Shown piece after piece: positions 56,035-64,000 of a stretch of DNA of 64,000 nucleotides (position 1 is the first letter of the stretch; each line of letters starts with the position of its first letter). The notes under the pieces are model-generated. The model saw only the letters and a program-made list of their open reading frames with translations. It ran no database searches and was not told where the DNA came from. The stretch comes from Scilla litardierei (lineage: Eukaryota > Streptophyta > Magnoliopsida > Asparagales > Asparagaceae), in NCBI GenBank assembly GCA_030789695.1, contig CM061142.1, forward strand, positions 160,458,391 through 160,522,390, given 5' to 3'. The position numbers were made by a program, and so were the translations under genes.

Positions 56035-56554
56035 TGTCAAAACAAGGACGTTAGGATCGAATAATAAAGTAGAGACTTACGCTTGTGTACGCGGCACCGT
56101 AATCTCGGAACTTCGCACTCAGATTCGCCACAACGGTCGGTACTTCATCACGGAGGATCGAAGCAGAGTTTCACCGCCTAAATCTCTATTTAGAAGAGGA
56201 TTTTAATGGAAGGGAGAAGAAGAACACAAGTTGCCTTATGCAAACTTATGGCATGGTTAGATTAGTATAAAAGGCATACCCTTGGGTCCTATTTATAGGC
56301 TTTAGGGGTAGTTATTGTAGGAAATAACCGATTATAAGCTTATTATCCTATATTAGCCCTTTTACTTATCCTTTTCTTCATTCACTTATCGAGTGCCTTT
56401 ATGCACTTATAAAGTGACTTTTTCTACTTATCGAGTGGTACTTTTCACACGAGAAGAGGTTCCCTTCGCGCACGCTTTCGTGCAAGTGACATCTGAGGTC
56501 CGTATACCCTCATACATCCCCTCATGGGTGTATTCATGTCGTCCATATCCAACA
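56035..56554 (-). repeat. Copia-2 3' LTR
   Basis: About 520 bases, plus reading TGTCAAAACAAGG to CCATATCCAACA, next to a polypurine tract (minus strand AAGTGTGAGTGGGAGA, 56555-56570). The outer border at 56035 is inferred from the TG only, because the 5' LTR is not in the window. Confidence 0.65.
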
Positions 56555-56570
56555 TCTCCCACTCACACTT

Positions 56571-57552
56571 GAGGGGATTGTAAGGAAACATCTTTCCTGT
56601 AACTCTTCTGTTTATCATACCGAGAAATAGGCCGTGTGACCGTCATGCGCATAGAGTCCGCTGTTGTGCACTTGTTAGAGATACACAACACTCCTCGAGG
56701 TGCAAAGTTGAGTATATCAATGCATGCTTTACCCTAGATTACTTCTTCACATTTCTTATACTTTATATTCAACAATTGAATCCCATCTGGATTACAATTG
56801 CCTGGCCAGCTTTGAATCTCTAAAGTCCAAATGTGAATATGAAATCAATCTTCCTCTTCTTGCGATCCTTTCGATCTTGACTTGACTTGCTTTTCTAACA
56901 TGCCCCGCCAGATCGAATTGACCATAGTCCATAAGTAACATGCTAAGATAGCAATCACCTAGTCAAATCTAAAGGAACCAATTAGAGTCCATAAGGGTAA
57001 CGAGTTAAGATCCATGTGGTCTTTGGGTCTCACATAATAGTAAACTCAATTTATTATTCTAACCCAATGGTCAAATGCATACGTAGTATGAATACGTATT
57101 ACAACATCACTCCTTTCCCAGGGAGCGTATGTCTTAATGATGTTGTAAGAATGATGATCAGACACCACAATGTCTGATTTTGAGTCACTTTTACTACTCA
57201 AATCATCTTCTCGACCCACATCCCGCATAAGACAGATATGATTTAATAATCCTATTAGATCTTTTGTAAGCATCCATATGATGCAGATCTTTCATACGAC
57301 CATTTTGTTTAAGTCATGACTCTAAATCATCCCTCTGACGATTTTGACTTTAAACATGTCTCATCTTTATTTTATCCGTCTGATATAATAAAGGCGGTTA
57401 CTCATGTGAGAGAGCCAACCTCAATCTGTCCGACATACTAGAAAATATAGCTGAGATTTAAAATGTACACAAACATTTTTAAGAAACTCATATGCAATGT
57501 TGAAAAAGAACTTATTCTTTTATTAAATTTGATCCTTTACAGACATGGGAAT
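56571..57552 (-). other. Copia-2 3' non-coding region
   Basis: Between RNase H and the polypurine tract. Only short frames. No feature recognised. Confidence 0.5.
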
Positions 57553-58458
57553 TTACATTGGTACAACACAGCTCTTACGCAATCCTTGAGATGATAAGTG
57601 TTTGTAAAACACATCTCTGGGGATCGCCTTCATAAGCGAATCCGCTATCATCTCATGCGTAGATATGTACCTTATGTCTACCTTCTTGGTCTTATCATAG
57701 TCTTTTGCAAATTTGTAGCAGATATCAATGTGTTTGGTCTTACAATGGAATTTTGGATCTTTGACATAGGCTATAGATGCTTGAATGTCGCTGTGTATTG
57801 GTACAACACCCGAGTCACTTGCATCAATTAGCCTGTCTAAGAATTTCCTAAGCCAAACAGCCTCTTGGACTGCCATGCTAAATGCTACAAACTCGGCTTC
57901 CATAGTTGAAAGTGCGATGCAGGATTGTTTCTTGCTACTCCAGGATATTGCACCAGATCCGAGTAGAAAAACATATCCTGAGGTCGATCGTCGCTCATCG
58001 AGATCACCTGCCCAATCAGCATCAATGTAGCCTTCTAGCCTCAAGGCATCTCCTTGATAGCATAAAGCATAGTCTGCAGTTCCTTTAAGATACCGCAATA
58101 TCCTCTTAACCGATTTCTAGTGTACTTGCCCTGGATTGGATTGGTAACGACTTACAATTCCAACGGCAAAACAGATGTCCGGTCTTGTACACATCATAGA
58201 TTACATAAGACTACCAACTGCACTGGAATATGGAACTTTTTCCATAATTTCCTTTTCCTTTTGGTTCTTTGGACATGATTTCAGACATAAATTATCGCAT
58301 TTGCTTATAGGAGTATCAATGGACTTGCAGTCCTGTATATTAAAACGTTCTAGAACCTTCTTTATGTAAGTCTCTTGTGAAAGAGAAAGAAGTTTTTTCG
58401 AACGATTCCTTGAAATCTTAACTCCAAGGATATATGCGGCTTCTCCCATGTCTTTCAT
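57553..58458 (-). pseudogene. pol: Copia-2 reverse transcriptase end and RNase H
   Basis: 58201-58458 encodes the last part of RT (MKDMGEAAYILGVKI, LERFNIQDCK). 57553-58098 encodes RNase H (YIDADWAGDLDERRSTSGY, CIALSTMEAEFVA, HCKTKHIDICY). In-frame stops lie near 58199 (TAA) and near 58118 (TAG). The canonical DNQ/DNK motif reads SDIQASI, so one conserved residue is changed. The N-terminal RT with YVDD is absent. Confidence 0.85.
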
Positions 58459-58478
58459 CTCAAAAATGTAAGGACACT

Positions 58479-59325
58479 GTCTATGGGGAAAACACTAAAA
58501 GCGGGGTTGAATAGTGTTTAAGCAAATTTAAAAGGAATTTACGCCAAATAAAATGCAATCCAACAAATAGTGCGAAATAGAAAACAACCCAAAGAGAAAC
58601 ACACGCAAACGCAGTTATGTTTCAAGGGTTCGGATTACCCAAGTCAACTCCCGACTTGTTCCCGGTAATCCTACGTCCCTACCACCCGGATACCACCGGA
58701 TACTCAAGTTAGAACCCTAACTTGAGGTTTCCTTAAAACCCCACTTGTAGCAACCCTACAAGTGCAATCGAATACAATCGATGTCCTTGACTCCCACAAC
58801 CAGGGAGCAAGAAAAACCACTCTCACAACCGAGAGCACAATTCAAATAATGAAGTTATGAAATATGAAAGCAACACTTACAATCACCTATGCCTTGAAGT
58901 AGAACTTGAATGAGAAGTGTGATATGTGTTGAAGAACTCTCTTTGAAGAGAGGAGGAAAGCCCTTTCTCTTGACAGCACCAAATGCCTAGAGGATCAATC
59001 TTTGGTTCTAGGTTGGAGAGCAAGAGAATCAGATTTGGAAATACTTAGGGCTTTGAATTTGAAAGCTTTGATCTTTGGAAATGAAAGCTTGAAGGATTTT
59101 GCAATGAATGAGTAACCTTCCAATGAAACAGTAGAAGCTCTATTTATAGCTTTCTCAAATCCACAAAACAGTTTAGGCAAAAACCCAATCGAAATCTGTG
59201 AGAAAAATCTCAATGGATATAATCTGAACTTATGACAGGCGACTGATGAACAAACCACAGTCGACTGCTGCACAATCAGCAAGGGTAAGTGAGAATTCAT
59301 AACGGTAACTTACCACGTGGACAGT
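58479..59325 (-). repeat. Sire-4: Sirevirus LTR, first 0.85 kb
   Basis: It shares with the Sire-1 LTR the order GGGGTTGAATAGTG, GACTTGTTCCCGGTAATCC and CTCAAGTTAGAACCC. It starts TGTCTATGGGG inside the Copia-2 RT. Palindrome CAGTCGACTG at 59258-59267. It breaks off where the gypsy-like LTR starts; the missing half should follow that element outside the window. Orientation is taken from the match to Sire-1. Confidence 0.7.
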
Positions 59326-61359
59326 TGATTCGGAGTGAATATTGCATATTTAACCCCCTTATTAGTCCTATTTTGTGTCCATATGATGCTTAATTTATCT
59401 CTATTACATTCGTATTTTTCTCATCATCATTTATTAGAGAAATTACTCTATTTGTGCACAAAACGTTAATTTGATTGTGTATTTCTGCATTTTTATATTT
59501 TTCCTAGCATCGTCTCGATCTCACGATTCCAACGACTATTTATTTGTATTTTTCTGAGATATGTGCTAATTGCTATGAATTTTTGAATGCAGAATACCAT
59601 TTATTGGAAAATAATTAATTGCGCACGAATCTTGGCGCACCACGTGGCCGCATCTCAGCGCTCCCCGCCAAATCTAACGGCCCGTGATTTTCGTCGCACG
59701 AAATTTTCTCGACCGTTGGATTGATATCCAACGGCCCACATCCGCGATCCAACGCAGCAAAGAGGCCGTCGTATCGACCGTTGGATGATGATCCAACGGT
59801 CCAGCGCGAAGGCGAAATTAGTGAAAAAGGCGGGGCGGCTTGGGACACGTGTCGCCATCGCAGCGGCGCCTTGCCAGATCGACGGCTACAAAGCGAAGCC
59901 CGCTTCGCACTCAGATACGGAGCGACGTGGCCAATTTATCGCCCGTTGATCCAAGATCGGACGGCCAAGATTGATTCTGATTCGAATTCGAATTCGAATT
60001 CGCTGCAGCGACGTGGCACAATGGAGTCCCTTCGATCCTAATCAAACGGCGGACATGATCCCTTGAAGCGACTCGGAGAGAACGAAGCGAGCGGGTTCGG
60101 ATCCAAGCCATGTGTCGACACGAGACGAGATCCCGCCTTTGATCAACGGTTGAGATCAACTAGCGGCTTCGCGGATCGGGTTTTAGGCGATTCGGGTGCG
60201 GGTTTAGACCCGTTAAGCTCTCTAAACCCGCAATGCTAATATATAAGCGTATTTCTAGGGTTTTGGGGGGGTATTCTGGAGTATTTTGGGACTTTTGGAG
60301 CGGCTACTGTGCGTATTTCTCCAGGGGAAAATTATCAAAAATTCCAGAGGCTATTCTTCCTATTATAAAGGAGTTTTGGGTTCTAAAGTGGAGATTTGGT
60401 GATAAATTCTTGAACTTATACCCCGTATTTGGTGTATTTTGTCGTATTTTGGCTATTATAACGATGTATTTGGCTATGAAATCTGATTTTCTTTGCACCA
60501 TGCGTGGCTAATCTCCTTGTGCTATGGTTGTGATGTAATTAGGAGTATTTAATTGATGAATTTCATGTCTTTAGCCCTATTTTCATGTCAAAATCACTCG
60601 TAACATTGGTTTCTACAACGTATTTGTTGGGTATTTGCTTATTGTCTATATTATTTACATCCCGTATGGCTAGGCCCTGACAAGGCTAGCCAATTCATGT
60701 TCACTAATCTGAACTTATTGTTATCGTTTAATGAAATCAATGTTGCTAGTGATGCGTATACGGCCACTTTGACTAGTTTTCATCGTTTTATCTTCCGACG
60801 TCTTCGTGCCCTGACCGGACGAAGCATTGAGTTATATAAAAGACATGATACTTCAGCGATTATTATCTCCTAATGAAATCACAACCGTAGCACATTCACT
60901 TCATACGTGTTGGAGTTGACGTAGTTAGGGTGTCGTAATTATTGGTCTCTATAACTTTTCGCCCTATCTTAATTGTATAATTCTTTGGCACGTTTTCATA
61001 CGCTTGATCGCCATACTTTCCGACGTTCTCGTGCCCTGACCAGACGAAACGTTGAGTTATAGAAAAGGTATTGATATTCAGTGGTTGCATACACCCTAAC
61101 GAAATCAAACCCAACACATACTCCCCATACTTGTATCCCTCTCCAGGTCACCGTAAATATCGTAGGATTTTCATTTCTTATTCCATACTCTTGATCCTAT
61201 ATCTTTGTGTTCGACAGGTGGTTGGCTAACATCGTATTATTACTCTTTTCAGATTGACGTTCGTAGTTTTGCAGGTCAGTTGTCCCGCGGATTCGATACC
61301 TGGACTCACCAGGATATTACTTGCACGATCTCCTGCGCTTGGGAGTAGTTCTCACATCA
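59326..61359 (+). repeat. gypsy-like 5' LTR
   Basis: The part to 60992 is confirmed by the second copy. The end near 61359 (CTCACATCA) is estimated from the position of AAGTTTTTGG. It holds inverted repeats built on CCGTTGGAT/ATCCAACGG near 59712-59802 and a GAATTC-rich run at 59976-60001. Confidence 0.6.
59710..59805. repeat. CCGTTGGAT / ATCCAACGG inverted repeats
   Basis: Two close inverted pairs, ACCGTTGGAT..ATCCAACGG, at about 59712-59735 and 59779-59800. Both recur in the second LTR (62715-62805), the last with one changed base. Confidence 0.7.
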
Positions 61360-62329
61360 TTTGAGACGAGGCAAGTTTTTGGTGTGTATGAGACCTTAGG
61401 ATTTTTTTTCAAAAGCATGGCATAAGGAAAGAATGAACCACCAATCTCACATTTTTAAACTCCTTCATATACCTCAAATGCGGATGATTATGCATTAACT
61501 GAGTTCTAGCTAATTGTTTATGGCTTGAATTAATTTTTTTTTCCTTCATGAATTACCGTTAATATGCTATTCATGAAAATTTTTCGATTGTCATGATTAA
61601 TATCTCGAAATAGTTTGAATTTATTTCATGCATGCTAATGTGATGAAAAAGCTTGAGTATACACGATTTTTTTTGAAAAGTCTTCAAGTTGAAGAGGAAT
61701 TTGGCCTTGGTTATTAATGCTTTGCTAAAAAAAATGATGGGTATTGAGTTGCTTAAGAAAAGAAAAATGAATGACAAAAGAATGATGAAAAATGAATGAA
61801 TAAGTATGTCACTAATAAATAACTTGGTTGGCTCGAGTAGTACAGTCCGAGGGGTCCTTTTTGGCCTAATGCCCTATTATCGTCTGATTTGGGAGCTATT
61901 GACAGGAAACTCACTCATTTGATGGAGCGACCCAAGTTATACATTTTTCTGCGAATGTTGCTTTATGCGCGTTACGCGGAACGATTAAAAGAAAAGACAT
62001 GGTGAATACATATTAAGCAAATTCATTACCCATATCTTGAATGATTGTTTTGATAGGCCAATTCCTTGGAAACAAGAAAACTAGAGAAAAACGACGTGTT
62101 ATACTTTCGCTTGCGCAAAACGATGCTTGTATGTTATTAATTCATACTAAACTAGAGAAAACATCATGTGAATGATCTTGGTCATGGATGTGTATATTGA
62201 TGGTATAAATCATGTTGGAAAGCGTATTGTTGAGCCAGGCCATAAGTGATTGATAGAATTATTTTTTATTGATCATCCGTATTTATCGCTCTTTTTGCTA
62301 GGGACTAGCAAAACGCTAGTTGGGGTGTG
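61360..62329 (+). other. gypsy-like internal region, no coding capacity
   Basis: About 1 kb of AT-rich sequence. It ends with a hairpin (ACTAGC, loop AAAAC, GCTAGT; 62304-62320) and the purine-rich TGGGGTGTG (62321-62329) that probably primes plus-strand synthesis. Confidence 0.6.
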
Positions 62330-64000
62330 TGATTCGGAGTGAATATTGCATATTTAACCCCTTATTAGTCCTATTTTGTGTCCATATGATGCTTAATTTA
62401 TCTCTATTATATTCGTATTTTTCTCATCATCATTTATTAGAGAAATTACTCTATTTGTGCACAAAACGTGAATTTGATTGTGTATTTCTGCATTTTTATA
62501 TTTTTCCTAGCATCGTCTCGATCTCACGATTCCAACGACTATTTATTTGTATTTTTCTGAGATATGTGCTAATTGCTATGAATTTTTGAATGCAGAATAC
62601 CATTTATTGGAAAATAATTAATTGCGCACGAATCTTGGCGCACCACATGGCCGCATCTCAGCGCTCCCCGCCAAATCTAACGGCCCGTGATTTTCGTCGC
62701 ACGAAATTTTCTCGACCGTTGGATTGAGATCCAACGGCCCACATCCGCGATCCAACGCAGCGAAGAGGCCGTCGTATCGACCGTTGGATGATGATCCAAT
62801 GGTCCAGCGCGAAGGGGAAATCAGTGAAAAAGGCGGGGCGGCTTGGGACACGTGTCTCCATCGTAGCGGCGCCTTGACAGATCGACGGCTACGAAGCGAA
62901 GCCCGCTTCGCACTCAGATACGGAGCGACGTGGCCAATTTATTGCCCGTTGATCCAAGATCGGACGGCCAGGATTGATTCTGATTCGAATTCGAATTCGA
63001 ATTCGCTGCGGCGACGTGGCACAATGGAGTCCCTTCGATCCTAATCAAACGGCGGACATGATCCCTTGAAGCGACTCGGAGAGAACGAAGCGAGCGGGTT
63101 CGGATCCAAGCCACGTGTCGACACGAGACGAGATCCCGCCTTTGATCAACGGTTGAGATCAACTAGCGGCTTCGCGGATCGGGTTTTAGGCGATTCGGGT
63201 GCGGGTTTAGACCCGTTAAGCTCTCTAAACCCGCAATGCTAATATATAAGCGTATTTCTAGGGTTTTGGGGGGTATTCTGGCGTATTTTGGGACTTTTGG
63301 AGGGGCTACTGTGCGTATTTCTCCAGTGGAAAATTATCAAAAATTCCAGAGGCTATTCTTCCTATTCTAAAGGAGTTTTGGGTTCTAAAGTGGAGATTTG
63401 GTGATAAATTCTTGAACTTATACCCCGTATTTGGTGTATTTTGTCGTATTTTGGCTATTATAACGATGTATTTTGCTATGAAATCTGATTTTCATTGCAC
63501 CATGCGTGGCTAATCTCCTTGTGATATGGTTGTGATGTAATTAGGAGTATTTGATTGATGAATTTCATGTCTTTAGCCCTATTTTCATGTCAAAATCACT
63601 CGTAACATTGGTTTCTACAACGTATTTGTTGGGTATTTGCTTATTGTCTATATTATTTACATCCCGTATGGCTAGGCCCTGACAAGGCTAGCCAATTCAT
63701 GTTCACTAATCTGAACTTATTGTTGCATTTATCGTTTAATGAAATCAATGTTGCTAGTGATGCGTATACGGCCACTTTGACTAGTTTTCATCGTTTTATC
63801 TTCCGACGTCTTCGTGCCCTGACCGGACGAAGCATTGAGTTATATAAAAGACATGATACTTCAGCGATTATTATCTCCTAATGAAATCACAACCGTAGCA
63901 CATTCACTTCATACGTGTTGGAGTTGACATAGTTAGGGTGTCGTAATTATTGGTCTCTATAACTTTTCGCCCTATCTTAATTGTATAATTCTTTGGCACG
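62330..64000 (+). repeat. gypsy-like 3' LTR, cut by window end
   Basis: It matches 59326-60992 with few substitutions and a net four-base length difference, which suggests a recent insertion. It continues beyond the window. Confidence 0.85.

Larger units (their letters stand above)
56035..58478 (-). mobile_element. Copia-2: 3' part of a copia element, minus strand
   Basis: 3' LTR, polypurine tract and the C-terminal part of pol. The element is cut in the reverse transcriptase by Sire-4 at 58478; the rest is expected beyond the window. RNase H sequence and the AAGTGTGAGTGGGAGA tract are unlike the Sireviruses, so it is another copia lineage. Confidence 0.8.
59326..64000 (+). mobile_element. 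gypsy-like LTR element, deletion derivative, runs off the window
   Basis: Two long direct copies start TGATTCGGAGTGAATATTGC at 59326 and 62330, 3,004 bases apart, and stay near-identical to the window end. Between them is about 1 kb without any gag-pol. The AAGTTTTTGG at about 61371 and the hairpin plus TTGGGGTGTG before the second copy resemble the primer-binding neighbourhood and polypurine tract of Tat/Athila-type Ty3/gypsy elements. The primer-binding sequence itself is broken after TTTTTGG. Confidence 0.7.

Noticed and set aside
58479..59325. complete solo LTR
   Set aside because: It is about half the length of the related Sire-1 LTR and ends exactly at the gypsy-like LTR, so truncation by insertion is more likely.
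61286..61305. tRNA or SINE B-box-like GGATTCGATACC
   Set aside because: No A box upstream and no cloverleaf; it lies in the gypsy-like LTR.

Overview
The window is intergenic, repeat-dense DNA from a flowering plant with a large genome. No host gene could be supported. It is built from nested LTR retrotransposons: Sirevirus-type Ty1/copia elements (a plant-specific lineage), other Ty1/copia fragments, a Ty3/gypsy-like deletion derivative, and a family of long-LTR elements with no coding capacity, i.e. LARDs (large retrotransposon derivatives). Names such as LARD-A or Sire-2 are working labels for this window only.

Layout. (1) 261-27705: LARD-A, plus strand, target duplication TCCAC on both sides. 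LARD-B (3279-13142, minus strand, duplication TTGGA) sits in its 5' LTR. A truncated Sirevirus, Sire-1 (about 14030-23032, minus strand), sits in its internal region. (2) 27711-30600: AT-rich sequence without recognisable genes. (3) 30604-40418: the start of a copia element and its LTR (Copia-1, minus strand), split by LARD-C (31004-39891, plus strand, duplication CACAC). (4) 40765-55506: Sire-3, plus strand, with decayed gag and almost no pol, containing Sire-2 (43445-53729, minus strand), a full-length Sirevirus with both LTRs, broken gag-pol and one long intact extra ORF. (5) 56035-58478: 3' part of another copia element (Copia-2, minus strand), cut by a Sirevirus LTR (Sire-4, 58479-59325), which is cut in turn by a gypsy-like element (59326 to beyond the window end).

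How the parts work. Sirevirus genes encode Gag (particle protein with zinc knuckle), protease, integrase, reverse transcriptase and RNase H, followed in Sire-1 and Sire-2 by a separate ORF downstream of pol. Every gag-pol copy here is broken, so none can move alone. The LARDs carry only cis signals (LTRs, terminal inverted repeats, hairpins, purine tract) and must have been moved by proteins supplied in trans. The strongest observations are the three LARD insertions with exact target duplications, two hairpins conserved in all six LARD LTRs, a coding-like relic in the LARD LTR tail, and a different palindromic motif in each Sirevirus lineage. All comparisons were made by eye; no alignment or database search was run.
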